Positions 42,342 through 55,085 of a stretch of 64,000 bases of DNA are shown in pieces. This DNA is from Lepas anatifera (Eukaryota; Arthropoda; Thecostraca; Lepadidae). The position numbers were made by a program, and so were the translations under genes. Location of the stretch: positions 25,995 through 89,994 of the forward strand of contig JAOTON010000979.1 of the NCBI GenBank assembly GCA_034440635.1, in the 5' to 3' direction. Each line of letters starts with the position of its first letter. Position 1 is the first letter of the stretch. A model generated the notes under the pieces. It saw only the letters and a list, made by a program, of their open reading frames with translations, was not told where the DNA came from and did not search any database.

Positions 42342-44300
42342 GTACCACGCTGCTGACCCTGCACCGTACCACCTGTGGCCGCCACACCGGACGTCCATGG
42401 GAGCCGCTGCAGCGGTAGTTTTCCACGCTGTGCTGCACCGCTCGGTGGTTTCTCGAGGATATCGTGGAACGGCTTTTCAACTTTGGTTTTGCAGCATCGC
42501 GTTCGGCTCTTAGTTTTGAATTAATATCCCATCGTGTGATGGCGGAATTTGCAAAGTTCTCTTTGTGTCGTCCGGCTTGTTCTCCTTTTAACTCTATACT
42601 CTTTTCCTTATGCTTTTCCTCTCATTGTGGTCTCGTCCTTAGATACGTCACGCCGAAAACTAAGCCAGCCTCCTTACTCCGTCACCCCTTTTCAACATTT
42701 CCACTGGATTCAAAGTTCCAGTTTAAGCTCTATCGACAGTCCCTATGCTGGCGTCAGCAGTATGGCGGTGTAATTATGGCATCCACGCAGGGGATAATTA
42801 CACAGCCGCATTCCGGATGACCCCGGCATACTGACAGTGACGCGAGGCTAAAATGAAACCGAGTCACCGATGGAGATCACAAATCCCAGCACGATTTCCA
42901 TCGGATCTATTTGGCGATCACATAGTAGTCCACCCTCACAACACCGGGAGCTATTTCATGGTGACGTCGGAGACGGGTCCATAATGCATAATATTTGTTT
43001 CATGGTTCAGAAAAAAACACACAAAGGCTGCTACGAGGAACGCAAAAGCGTCGTAGCGCTTAAATCTAGGCGTCCCACGCCAACACAATCATGGTGCCAT
43101 CTCAGCGCCGCCAGAGAGGCCACCGCACCGCCGCGACACACGGCACCGAAAGTACGGCTCACTAAACCACACGACATCGAGGAGGATGCGTTTGAGTGCG
43201 TGGTCAGTGTAAGGTCAGTGTACGGGACGACACGACTGTGTTGGGACTGGGCTAGATAAACACATGGGTGTTGATTCGATTCGATCATCAGTGCGATCAC
43301 TTCAGCGCGTCGTTTGCGGTAGTCATTTTGCGCGTGCAATCCAATCCATGGATGGGATTGGCCAGAGGATTGTAGCATTTTCTTCTAGATGTGGGTTGGA
43401 ACCCGTGTTTTTGTTGGTTTAGCGGTATTTTTGTATAGATTGGATTTACTTGACAATCATGATGTTCGGGCAGGTTGACCTGGGTTTGTCCGGGAAAACT
43501 TTAGGTCAACGGATGAATTGGGAGTGTTCTTTGGCCGTGTCATGCTTGGGAAACAGGTGTTCTTCTCCCCTGCTATTTGTTCTCGTGTTGCTGCCTGAAT
43601 GAGCAACATAGCGGGATGGGGCAGCCGAGGAAAGAAGTGTGCTCTTGAGTTAGATATTTGTTTGGTTAGTATTCAGCCGTCCCTGCAGCTTTCAGTCGGT
43701 GTGCATGTCTGTCATGAGCTAGTGCCAGTTTTTGGGTCGTCAGTATTTTCATCCTTTATATTCCAGTCGCTTACTGGCTTCTCTTAGCCCTCTCAGTCAT
43801 ATAAGGAAGCTGCTTCTTTAAGTATGTGTACTTGAACTAGCCACAGCAGTGTTCCCAAACACGCTTGAGCGCTGGAGAGAGGTATCGAAGGGATCTATCG
43901 CGTGTTTGTCCTGCATGAAAGCCTTATGTAAGCGGGTAGACCGGATCAAGGATTGGAGGCTGCCTCACAAATAGGCGCTCGCTATCGTAGCAACATTGAT
44001 GTTGAGCACTACTCGTACTGCCGTGCTGATAAAAGCGGATTAAGCATCGGCTGTCAACAGCGGATACAGGGGAGGGAGAAAGGGGGGGACATTCCACTGA
44101 AACCAGCGGGTGTCTGAAAAGAAGTGGAAAAACTGTTGACTTAGTGGGGGGAGTTATCTTCCTCCCCAAGTAACCTCACCTGAATGTGCCACTGGTGGAG
44201 TAGAGGCGTTATCAGCTACTCTTTAAGAGCTCTCTAGGGTCTGATTAGTTCAAGTTACATAAACTAACAGTTTTTACATACGATAGTAATCGGCGGGTGG

Positions 44301-44460
44301 TCATGGCTGGATCTAGGCGGGGGGGCAATCCGGTCATGGTTCTGGCAGGGGGACAAAATTTAGCCCTTCATTTAGCTGATTTTGACCGATTTTCTTAAAA
44401 TACACTTTATTCACGATTTTACCTGGCTTAGGTCCAGATCCTCTTCAGTGGACGGGGGCT
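44301..44460. mobile_element. possible degenerate hAT-like MITE
   Basis: Starts ATGGCTGGATCTAGGCGGGG, resembling the family terminus, with a GATTTTCTTAAAATACACTT-like interior also seen at 48123. No right terminal repeat or target duplication could be identified. Confidence 0.3.
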
Positions 44461-45127
44461 TAAGCTGTGTTTTAAGTAATCTGGAATGTTGCAACCACAG
44501 GCAAAGTTTTTTCCTGATTTAATGATAGTCAACTCCCTTTATTTTCAACTTTAAGCTGCGGACATTTAATACAGATAACTTTGTGTGAAATGAAATGTGC
44601 CAACACGAAGTGGTTTCTCAACACGCTCTACAAAACTGTCATCTCAGTTCGGGCCCATTACAAAAGTGGGACACTCTTTAAGTATCATTAGCGTTGAGCA
44701 GAACGCGTGAATAAAAGTGTCATTGAGCCTCGTGCATGAAGTTTCTAGACTAAGAAGTCTTAAAACTACTGCTCTGTTCGAAACTGCCTGCAGGTAAATT
44801 GGACGGTTGCCAAATTTAGGGCACGGCGTTTTTCCGGTGCCGTGTTTGTTCTAGTTATCCTAGCGGCTCCGCCGTCATCAGCGCTGTTTTGTGTTTGAAG
44901 TTTGTTTGTGTTTGGGTTGATGTATGGTTTGACATTATCCAGATGGGTACTTTCGGGTCAGATGCCATCACCCCGGACTCCGTCACCAGTTCAGGTGAAT
45001 GTTATGTTGTTGTGAGTACTCGGGATTGAGCGGCTAGATACAAACAGAACCTCAGCGTCTGCTAATGCAAATAGGGGTTTGTTTCCAGCGCATTTCGGTG
45101 TTTTTTTATTCCAATATATGTATACAG

Positions 45128-45203
45128 TTAAAATATAATAATCAATTCTGATATCAGCTCAAACATAGAATATAATAATCAATTTGATATCAGCTCAAAC
45201 ATA
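45128..45203. repeat. 36-bp tandem duplication
   Basis: Two adjacent copies of AATATAATAATCAATTCTGA plus TATCAGCTCAAACATAG, differing by a short indel. Confidence 0.85.
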
Positions 45204-46129
45204 GGTCTGTAAAAACCCAACATGATAGTGGGGTACTTACTTCAAAGTTGCCGATTTTACCCGATCACAATATTTTATTAATCTTCTCGGAGGTGTTTTT
45301 CCTCCTTCTGGCTCTCTCCTCCCCATCCAGCGAAAGCGCCTGTTGCAATCAGATGGTATCCAGTCATCGTTGCTTCCAGGAGCATTTCATCTGACCCCTT
45401 TGACCCTTGATCCGAACTGTTTATCACGTGTTTCCACCGTGCTGAAGTGCATGTGTGGCAGAAAGCTTGTCACGTGACTAAAGTTCAACCCGGGAGGTAT
45501 AGAACTTTGTTTAGAAACCTCGGTCGCCTGTGATGCAACCTCTTTTACAATTCAAACTTCTCAATTCTCGAATTATAGGTAGGCAGGAGTATCCCTCCCA
45601 TTCCTGTTTCCCTAATTCCTTCACTAGTGAATAAAGGCGTATTCAAGGGATCTCCGGTATAACAGATGAATAAAAAAGTGTGAAATAAACGACATAATTC
45701 GGTCATTTATCAGGCTATGCACTCCCATCACTAGGCGCGACCATAGAGCGATCAAAAGTTGACGAGGGCGGTCCTGGTTTAAGAGAGCACCCAGTAGCAT
45801 GCCGGGGCAGCGGATTTAAAATCAGGGGCGGCTCACGTTGGAACATGCTTCGTGGCTTGTCTTCTGCTTGTCCTCTGCGTTCAGGTCCAGCATTTACTGT
45901 TTGCACCCAAGCTGTACCCGAATCAGCAGGGCTACCTCTGGGTCCTAAGAGAGGGGGCGATCGCCCCATTCTCCCCTCGGATCGGTATCTGGTCAGGACC
46001 CTCTGGATTTTGGGTGCTGCATAGAATTTGTAAAGGCTTCGTTGTATCGGTTCGGTGTACCCACCAGCAGTATAAAAAAACGTACTGAGGTTACTGGAAA
46101 TGGGGTTGGTATAACTATTTTTTTATTAG

Positions 46130-46318
46130 GGCCACTCCCAACAGGCACACTTGCCCAATTACAGGGAGTATTGGCGTGGGTGTTTAAGGATCCTCTCCAC
46201 CGGGTCAGATCGGACACGGAAGGCGGTTTCCCGCCGTGGGGATTGAACCCACGTTAATCCATGCTATCCGATCCGTAGACTGGCAACGAAGCTACGAGGC
46301 CACCCCGGCCCCTTGTAC
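46130..46318 (-). repeat. tRNA-derived SINE
   Basis: On the minus strand a tRNA-like head GGGGTGGCCTCGTAGCTTCG (A box) is followed by GGGTTCAATCCCC (B box) and a non-tRNA body (CCGGTGGAGAGGATCC and beyond). The spacing is longer than in a true tRNA and the cloverleaf does not close, so this is a SINE. Confidence 0.65.
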
Positions 46319-46688
46319 CGTAGTAGTGTGTGTTATTATATTTTGTAATTCCACTGAGTTGGCCCCGAAACCGCTCGTTTGTTCAATATAACCTTTGACT
46401 TTGCGTATCATCAAATCTTTCCAACTACAGCAGTTGTGTTTTGTTTTCTTTATTTAGCTCGCGGGCGGCTGCATTCTCCCTACCTTGGAGTATTCAGCTT
46501 AATTTAGGCTCGCGATCTGATGCTTTTTATATGAATATTATATAATACCGGACGGGGCAGGTAAAATGTTTTTGCAGGGCCGAGGTCACTTTTGAATTTT
46601 CCGCCCGAGACGCGCAGCGTCGAGGGTAAGAAGTTAAGAATATAAGTTTCGCCCAAGTTAGTGCGAGTTTAGCTCCTTGGACTGAAGT

Positions 46689-46914
46689 CATAGGCGGATC
46701 CAGGATTACTAATCGGGGGGGGAAGGGACGCCTTTCAAGGGAGTGCCATTGGAACCAGGAGGTGTCACTTTTGACCGGCAAAACATGTCAGGTGAGCGCC
46801 AAATTCTATCTGCATCTGGGGGGTGTGGTAGGAATCCACATTTTAGGGGCGCCATCGACCTTTCAGGTGGTCGATGGGGGCACCATTCCCCCTTTGCCCC
46901 TGGATCCACCCATG
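46689..46914. mobile_element. hAT-like MITE, CATAGGCGGATCC family
   Basis: It begins CATAGGCGGATCCAGG and ends CCTGGATCCACCCATG, an inverted pair. The interior matches 58373-58615 (ACCGGCAAAA, GACATTTTAGGGGCGCCATC-like). Flanks ACTGAAGT and ATGGAAGC match at five of eight positions, an aged duplication. Confidence 0.7.
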
Positions 46915-48122
46915 ATGGAAGCCTCACGAAAGTCATCAAGGACTTGTCTCGGAGGCTCCGTAATCCGAACAAGCTTATCCCGCTTAGTAGCCATGCTTAA
47001 ACACTACCCGATGTCTTCTGATGTCTTGTTGCTCGCGACATAAACACTCCCTGATGATGACCTTCCTGTGCCGTTACTTCTTTGTTGCAGCACAGAATGC
47101 GTTCGGCAGGGTGGGGGAGGGTAGGGGTGAAAGGAGCAAACCTGTTCTCAGATATGTCAACGGGTAAAAAAGTCGAGATACGTTTAACTGGATACGACCG
47201 CAAGATATCTTTGCATAAGGTTGTCTCAGAATAGTTCCGTACTCTGGGTGAAGTCACACTGCAATACCCAATGATATGGCTACAGCAGCTATGGCATATA
47301 TTTATGGAGGCTGCTGAGCTTATTTTAGATGCACATATTTTCTGATAATTGGAATTGAATTATATCCATACATATATTTCCACACATATACATGGACGAC
47401 ATACATTACAACATGCACTTAGGGTAAAACGAATGTCAACAGGCACGCGATTCTGGCGATTCTTGAATTCCTGATTCTGTGATTGTTGAACACGCGATTC
47501 TTTAGATGTCAGCTCAAACAATATTGGAGCAGTAGTGCATCATCAGCATCGTTAGGAATAGTGTTAGAACTTTTCAGAAAAAATAGGGGCATGGAGAAGT
47601 AAAAAAAAGAAAAAAGTAAAATAAAGTCATGGGCTAGTAATGATGATGAGGATTAGCATTATCTGAGGACTATCATTATAGTAGTTAGATGAGTCAATTA
47701 TCTGGAGAGGACAGATTTTTTAATTAGACTGAATGCGAAATTATGATTAACGAGAAGTGGAATCCCTCTAAGGCATTTTGTACCTGTCAACGACGTTTAA
47801 AGTTGATCAATTTGAACATTGAGCCCTGAGGGTCACACCAGATCACATCACCAGCGTGACGTCATAGTAAAGGCGGCTCCGGATTGGTCGTTGGTGGATT
47901 TGACTCCTCCCACCGCCTCCCTCCTAGACGATCCTGCTACCGCCCTGCGTAGACTCGCTGAGATGCGTGAGGGATCGGGCCGCTGGGACAATCCTCACCG
48001 GATTTCTACCCACCCGCGGATTAAATGAACAAAGGCTCTGGCTCCGGGATACTTTTGTTCAAGCCGATTACTGGAAAGCCCCGGGTAGTGTGTGTAATAC
48101 ATGACTGCCTTAGGTGGTCAGT

Positions 48123-48268
48123 CACTGGTGGATGCAGAAAGCAGGGGGAAAGGGGCCATACCCCAAAGCGAAATTTCGGCCGATTTTCTAAAAAAACGTT
48201 ATTTTTACGATTTCTCCCGAGTTGCCCCCCTCCCCCAAACGGTGCTCCTTTGGCCGCCCCTGCGGTCA
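48123..48268. mobile_element. hAT-like MITE (degenerate)
   Basis: It begins CACTGGTGGATGCAG and ends GGCCGCCCCTGC, with a GGCCGATTTTCTAAAAAAACG interior. GGTCAG occurs on both flanks, consistent with an eroded target duplication. Boundaries are approximate. Confidence 0.5.
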
Positions 48269-49821
48269 GCTGTCATGAGACAAAGACTTACGTGGGAAGT
48301 GCACCGTGTTCCTAGCGGACAGAGTGCGGGTTGGTGGTTTGTTGGATTAGTGTCCCGGATTTTCATGGCAGGTATGACTAACAGGCTGTGATTCGTCGGC
48401 CTCTGGCGATCTATTGCGTGGGACCGACCATATTTGGGTTTGCTCATGATTTAGATATTGCGAAACATATGAATACAGCCGCTTCTGACTCGATCAAGCT
48501 AGGAAGTCAGAGTTAACTCTCAATCCAGCCAGGGACACGGCTGTCTGACTCAGCTCTGCCTTGTACATAATTCTGGTGCTTTTGGAGCATTTTCAGCAGC
48601 CGCCAGCCAGGGTGTCGTGTTGAAACCTCCCACATTCCCATCTGATTCACCTGAAACCGCTTCATCCAGATCTGGTTCATCCAGATCTGGTTCTGGCAGG
48701 GTCCGTTAGTCTTACCCCTCCCATTTTCTGCCAATTTAGACCTGTCTACATGGGCTTCGAAAGCAGGGGAGGGGACGCGTCTCTCCATTTGTCATTGGAA
48801 AATTTCCAGGGACAGCCAATTTGGAGAAAAATTTCAATGTTTGATCCAAGTAGTGCTGAACATTATAAGTAGTCCAAAACGGAAGAGTTGTTGGTTCTAG
48901 AGGGGCCTGTCTGTCAGCGTTAAGATCAGGTTTCACTCACACCCTTCCCCCGTCCCACGTTGGGACCGGCGGAGGAGCCGCCGCCTGTCCGGAGCCCTAC
49001 CTTCCCACCTTGAACGTCCGGTTTTCGTCCGTCGTCCCGTTATCCGACTCCAGAATTCGCGATGTGCCGTAAGGGGGGGAAACCCAACCGACGGGGAAAG
49101 GTTGGGTTACGGTTGGGCCCCGATCGGTGGGAAATGCGTGGGTTACGGGTGGTCCGGGTCCTACTGATAAATGAAATCCGTTGATAAGGGAACTAGATGT
49201 TTCTATCCTGTGTTTGTATCCCTTATGTCCTCGTTTGAGGACAACACCTGATATAAAACAAGTCACACATTTTGATCCTCTTGTCTTTATTTTTTTGTAC
49301 AAAAGAGACCTTGATATTTTTTTACAGTGATTCTAGTTTCTTATTCAGAGCCAAGCAGGCTATTGCCCGCACTAAGCGTTCAAGAGCCGGATAAGACGCG
49401 GGCGCGACTTAGATACAGGCGGTTGGGCTGTGGTCGGGTTTGGGCCGGGCTTGGGCTGTGCTTGGGCTGTGCTTGGGCTGGGTAGGGCTGATGTCACAGA
49501 AGCCGGCGGCGAACCCTACCTTGCTCGGGCCGCGGCGTTTCCCCGCGCTGCCGTTCAGCAGCTGTGCCACGGATCCCGCCCTGGTGACGTCACCGGCTAA
49601 CCTTGAGGGGCGCGGCCGCTGTCGACCAATCAGAGCACAGGTGTCGAAACCAGCCTCCGCAGCTGGGAGATTGCTGGACCGCCGCGTGCAGCGGAAAATG
49701 CCGCGGTTTTCCTCCGAAAGACAGCACTGCTTGGCTGAGACTGTGCCCTTGACGGGTTCAAAAACGGGGACAAAGGTGTCTCCCCTTCTTCATAGTCTTC
49801 GGAACGTTACGCCGGTGGCGG

Positions 49822-49959
49822 CAGTGGTGGATCCAGGAGCAACTTTCGGAGGCGGCCAAGCCAACGTTGGGGGGGCTAAATCGATAAAAATTGCCAATGC
49901 AGTATTTTTTCTAGGAAAAACTTTTACGTCCCATTTGACCCCTCTTGGATCCGCCAGTG
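49822..49959. mobile_element. hAT-like MITE, short
   Basis: It begins CAGTGGTGGATCCAGGAG and ends CTCTTGGATCCGCCAGTG, an inverted pair. Flanks GGTGGCGG and GATGGCGA agree at six of eight positions. 138 bp. Confidence 0.65.
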
Positions 49960-50444
49960 GATGGCGAATCCAGACTCTCAGATGGGGGGGACAAGGGCAC
50001 TTAACTGTGCCTAAAATTTACCCCGAATAAAATCTTACTGTATAATTACTATGGACTCTCAGTAATTATGAAGAAGACCTTGAGCCCACTTTCCTCCCCC
50101 AAATCTGTAACTGGTTCTGATGCTGCTGGTTCTGTGGACGTGGCACCGCACCGCTCAAACGGGGGCGAAATACCGAACGTTGTGGTACAGACACCTGTAA
50201 GTTAATTTTAGAAGTTGGCAGAGACGTGGACGCTTGGTTCCAGTGCCCGCACTTCCTTGGCGAACCTTCCCCTGTCATCCGCATACCTGTGATCGACTGT
50301 TCGGCGGCTCCAAACAGCTCCTCAGTGGCGAAATGTAGTCGGATACCTCCCGTACAAAGTATTCTTTTCCCATTCCCCATGCCAATGGGAATGGGAATGA
50401 ATACTCCCAACTCTCATTCCCAATGCACGCACTCAACGTGGACA

Positions 50445-50640
50445 CACTGGCGGATCCAAGGTGAGGCCAAAGGGACTGTGGTCCCCTCCAGTGCCTAAAA
50501 TATTATATTTTGGCTTCTGAAAGGACTCAATTTTAGCCTTCTTCTTAAAAACACTATGTTTTCGCGATTTTCCTCTAAATTTAGCACCCCCAGAACGTTG
50601 GTTTGGCCCCCTGCAAAAGCTGCTCCTTGATCCGCTAATG
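50445..50640. mobile_element. hAT-like MITE (196-bp subfamily)
   Basis: It begins CACTGGCGGATCCAAGG and ends CCTTGATCCGCTAATG. The target duplication CGTGGACA/CGTAGACA matches at 7 of 8. The interior is shared with 61655-61849 (AGGACT, TTAAAAA, TTTTCGC, GTTGGTTTGGCCC-type blocks). Confidence 0.8.
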
Positions 50641-52384
50641 CGTAGACACATATAGTACTACCAGATATCTACTAAACGCCACTGAAATAACGTTTCTGTG
50701 GTTTCGCCAGAAACATCTAAAATGCATACTGCAATGCAACTGGGATAGGCTATCTATTTTGTATTCAGCGAAACATCGCTAATGATAAGTTTGCTTTGTG
50801 GCTATCTAAACCATCTAAACGCCCCCTACCCCCTCCCAACGAAACCAGGTAATGAACTTGTCATTGCAGTTATCACTACATCAAAACTGCGTATGACACA
50901 GGCGTTTTCGCACACTGTGTGTTAGCATTCGACATTGTCTTATGTATTCATAACTTCAACTTTCTAACTTGAATTCTTGGGCAGAGGAGGTGCAATGGGA
51001 AATCGGTGCGCCTTTTTCTCGACACCTAGATCTTTCTGCTGCCTAGCCTGTACGTACACGACCTTTGGTATATTGACTTTATTTTACGTTATTTGTTTTT
51101 TTATTTTTCTAACAATTTTTTTCTTCTTTCTACACTACATCGTACACTGTAGAACAAATTTCTTTTTTCTATTGTGTATACGCCTGGGCATCCGCTTTAT
51201 CGTATGTTGGTGGCGTATTACCGCTGCTCGCGGGCACCTTTTTGGGTGCTGTCCTGTGTTTGGTCGTATTTTCGTCTGTCGCTCGCTTCGCGCTGCCCCG
51301 CCTGCGCCTGTATGCGACCCCCTGGCCTGCTGGACCGTGTGACATTAATATAGTGCGCTTTTTTAAACCTCATCATCTGCGTCTTTTTCTTTTACCTCAC
51401 CATGTGTTCGTTTTTAACCCGTGTGTATTCCGAATAGTCAGAGCCCTCCACGACCTGTGCATAGAGGCCAGTCAGCACCTGTCGTTGGGGTGTGTGGAGC
51501 CCTGTGCATTGGTCGCGCCCGTCTGGCCTTGTGACTGTTTCTAGGTCATGAGTCAGTGCTGAGGGGAGGAGGGGGAAGATGGGGAGGCAGGTGCTGGGTG
51601 TGGAGATTTGCGTGGAGCAAGCTAGGGAGAAGTTAAGAAACGGGATTGAATAGGGTAGAAGATGACGGGATACTTGTCAGGGACGAAACAGGTTTCCAAA
51701 GTGTGAGATGAAAATTGTGAGGCTGTACATTTTTTTACTTGTGAGGTAAAAGTTTGGGTCGTACGGAACGGTTCCGCTTGTTTAAATGCGCGACGGAATG
51801 GGAGTTAGGTGAGATGGAATGTCAAAGATGCTTAATTTGAGTTTCTTGATTATCAAGGTACCTGGTTTAGGGTGTTTCGACGATATGGTAATTTTTCGTC
51901 CATCGATGCTGGATGCTGCAGGTAATTGTTTCTGTCATAGGCGAATTAGTTGTGTGAAGTAACTATCTTAAATGAAAATATCAGCTCTCCTGAGGGTATG
52001 TACTTTACTTGATGTGACTTGGGCCGGCAATGGATTAATGTCGGTGTAGTTTTCGTTGTTTTTGTATCCCCATTAGACCTTATAATACATAAAATGGTGG
52101 ATCCAGGGGCGGTGGGGCGGTGGGGGGATAAACGCGTCCCCCAAACTTTGAACCAGTGTGAACTCTCCGGCCTAAATTGTATCACTCGACCCAGGTGTTC
52201 TTGAGCATTGCCTCCCCTTGGCCAGGATGGACTTAGATAGTACCTGCTGCTGACTGCTGCTCCACAAGAGAGAAGCTCAAGCTCGTCATCTCCAGCTCGG
52301 AGTCTGAGTCTGTCTCCCATAGGTCTGCGGTGATCTCTTCTCCTGGTAGCTAGTCGGTTATCATTTTTGGGGCTTATCGACGCA

Positions 52385-52545
52385 CCAACTGCCAGAGTCA
52401 TATGGCGTCGCCAACTCTTTCCCTGTTGGAAGGGTTTCTCGGGAGCCATCTTCCTCCTTGTTCAGGGAAACTGCCGAGCCTTGAACCCGGGTCGGCTGCG
52501 TGGCAGCCAGCTACGCTGACCACTCCACTACCGGGCTCCCTAACT
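52385..52545 (-). repeat. tRNA-derived SINE (head type 1)
   Basis: On the minus strand a tRNA-like head GGGAGCCCGGTAGTGGAGTG, GTCAGCGTAGC, then GGGTTCAAGGC (B box). The tail on the plus strand reads CACCAACTGCCAGAGTCATA then TGGCGTCGCCAACTC. The tail is shared with the SINE at 52910, but the tRNA head is different. Confidence 0.65.
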
Positions 52546-52909
52546 AGTCGGTTGAACTGGGTCCTCCCCAGTAAAGTTACTTACCTTTGCGACGCCCCTG
52601 CGTTTAGTAAAGGCTGGAGCGGCCCTCTTAGAAAGTTTCATCAGGCTGAGGTGCGTTTATGTTGAACTATTGATAAGATCGCCTGGTTCTATTTCTGATG
52701 CAAGAGAGGGCCCCGACATTAGAAAATGATGTACCGGTTCTCTGGAAAGTGGCACTGGAAGGCGACATTCTGGAACCGGGGCAGGCGGTCCCTGGAGCGT
52801 AGAAACGCCCACCACGCATGGAGAGCATACAAGACAATGCCAGTTCAACTGGAACTGTGCTGAGTCGTAGGGCGTAAATTAACTTCTAGGTTTAATTTAG
52901 GCCCTACAG

Positions 52910-53105
52910 ATTATTATACACCAACTGTCAAGGTTACACGGCGTCGCTAACTCTCATCCTGTTAGAGGGATCAAGGGATCAGATCGGTTAAGAGGGATCA
53001 AGGGATCAGATCGACGTATTCAGAGGCTCTGTTGGGACTTAAACCCGCAACCTGCGGCTCAGGAGACTGATGCTATCCACGGAGCTACTCATCCGCCTCT
53101 CTACA
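52910..53105 (-). repeat. tRNA-derived SINE (head type 2)
   Basis: On the minus strand a tRNA-like head GATGAGTAGCTCCGTGGATA, then CTCCTGAGCCGCAGG and GCGGGTTTAAGTCCC (B box). The tail on the plus strand reads CACCAACTGTCAAGGTTACA then CGGCGTCGCTAACTC. An internal tandem duplication AGAGGGATCAAGGGATCAGA occurs near 52972-53020. Confidence 0.65.
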
Positions 53106-54934
53106 GGGTCAAGAATGGGGAATCTTGTAGATTAGAAGAGGTATCCTGTCCCTGATATCCATTCGACCGTGGAAGGAAAAGGTGTGTCATCTCATCACGT
53201 CGACATCTACCTCCTCCCACTTCCCCTCCCCACGCTGCATGATGATACAGCTGTCTGTAAGCTTCCATACGTGCGTTTAATTACTGCAGTGACTGTACGT
53301 CTTCCAGCTGGCTACAATTTGTTTGAGTGAAGGCCCTAAAATACCATTCATGTTCTAAAGTTTTTGGGCGGGGCTGACCTGTATTTAATCTGAAATTTGA
53401 TTTTATTCGAATTGAGAGTATATGAGGTTCAGACTGGAAAGGTATTTGCCGGATATTGCTTTTCAGTTTGTGCATCCATGCAAGTTAGCCCGAGAAAAAG
53501 ACTCGTCTTTTGATGCCATATGATTATTTATGGCTTATTCAGGCTACACCACCGGCATGTTAAGCCACTCGGGGTAGGAAAATATCGTCATACTGCCATG
53601 CTGTGTTTGATTTTGAGACGCTTTGAAAATCCAGTCATTTTGCGCTCATTTAAGAGAGTAAGACACCTACTAACTGTAACGAAACCAAATCAAACTCAAT
53701 GGTCCTGAAAACAATAAGATCCGGACTCGGGTAACATTTTGGGAAAGTTCATGAGAAATGTTCATGGGAATGTTCTTGAGTAAGTGAGGAGGCATTGGTG
53801 CGGCCAATTAGAGCTCAATAGGTCTACGGTACCCCAGGACCACCCTATGTCGCTCTTCGTCCCTACCTCCCCTAGCTTTCGCCCATGAACCTACCCGTAA
53901 TTTGCCCAAAACCACGAGGCTCCACCCTAAGACCCAAAACACGTGTTTGTTACTTTTATGCTGTCAGTCCCTCACTGATAAAACTGCTTCATTTGGCCAG
54001 AAGCGGATGGGAGGGATAAACACTGATAAAACCAAAAGTCAATGGGAGGGGCACACCGAGTAAAACCGTGAAAATTTTATTTCAAGAAAAAATGGCTATA
54101 CATGCGTAAAATTTGGTGCCTATGGTGGGGTATGGGAGGGCGTGACTGGAGATGGACACCCCCCCGAGACCTGCCCCTATCGTGGATGACATCTTGCCCC
54201 TAAAGCAGCGGAAAAATTTGCAGTTATTGTCCTACTTCTCTTTGTTTCTCCCAGAATCGGGATGAAGTCATTGTCCTTTCACTGACTTTTTTGTCCAGTC
54301 GGGCGCTTGATACTTAGCTGTAAAGTACACTGGCTGTTTGTTTTTTTTTCTGACTGTTTTTGCTGTAACTCGTGAGCGAAGTTGCGATAACACACACCTC
54401 TTTTTTGGTACGTTCACTCATGTCTTTCACCAGAGCAGGTCATCTGGGGAATCCTTCGCTGTGTATTTTCTCTGAATCTGACGCGGTGGAAATATCCTTA
54501 TCGTTAGACCCACACTTGAAACCGCACGTGCATCGCGATCACGAAGGTTCAAAGCTACACTTAGATACAGCTGAAATGCAGCTCTATCGCTGGCCATGAT
54601 CGGCACGCGGTACCAAGCCCGCTGTCACGCGCGCGCAGCGCCGTCAGCTGGCTGCTGTGACGTCACAAGGTCATGTGCGGCGTTTTCTATGACGAGGTCA
54701 CGTGTCGGCACTATCACGGGAACTTCCGGCAGGCAGACACAGCGCAAGAGACATGTGCGTGCGGTCAGCTGACAAGCGGGATCCGCGGCGTAGAGAAACT
54801 GCATGCGGTTGTCTGTGATGAAATAGCGACTAGCTTCGAGGCGGATCTGAGATTTCGGAATGGAAGGTGCAAAGCCTCAGAGGGTGACCTATATCACATG
54901 TGGGGTGCATTTTTGCGTTTCGAAGTTCCGTCCT

Positions 54935-55085
54935 CAGTGGCGAACCCAGGTTTTCATTTGGGGGGGGCAGGGGACGCAAGGCCCCCGCCATTACCTAGGA
55001 CCAGTCTCTGGTGATGCAGATGCTATAGGCACTCAGTCATTTCGGGGAGGGGCTTGAGCCCCTGGCCCCCTTGTATCCGCCGCTG
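54935..55085. mobile_element. hAT-like MITE, CAGTGGCG family
   Basis: It begins CAGTGGCGAACCCAGG and ends CCTTGTATCCGCCGCTG, roughly inverted. The interior CATTACCTAGGACCAGTCTC then TGGTGATGCA is shared with 59700-59792. No target duplication is recognised. Confidence 0.6.

Noticed and set aside
49440..50030. 196-aa plus-strand frame
   Set aside because: It runs through a hAT-like MITE and GC-rich repeats, with no domain and no splice signals.
51000..51545. Frames with several hydrophobic segments, possible membrane protein
   Set aside because: T-rich DNA gives Phe/Leu-rich translation in more than one frame; no conserved motif or splice context.
52450..52525. Functional tRNA gene on the minus strand
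   Set aside because: The head looks tRNA-like, but it is joined to a repeated SINE tail and the acceptor stem does not pair.
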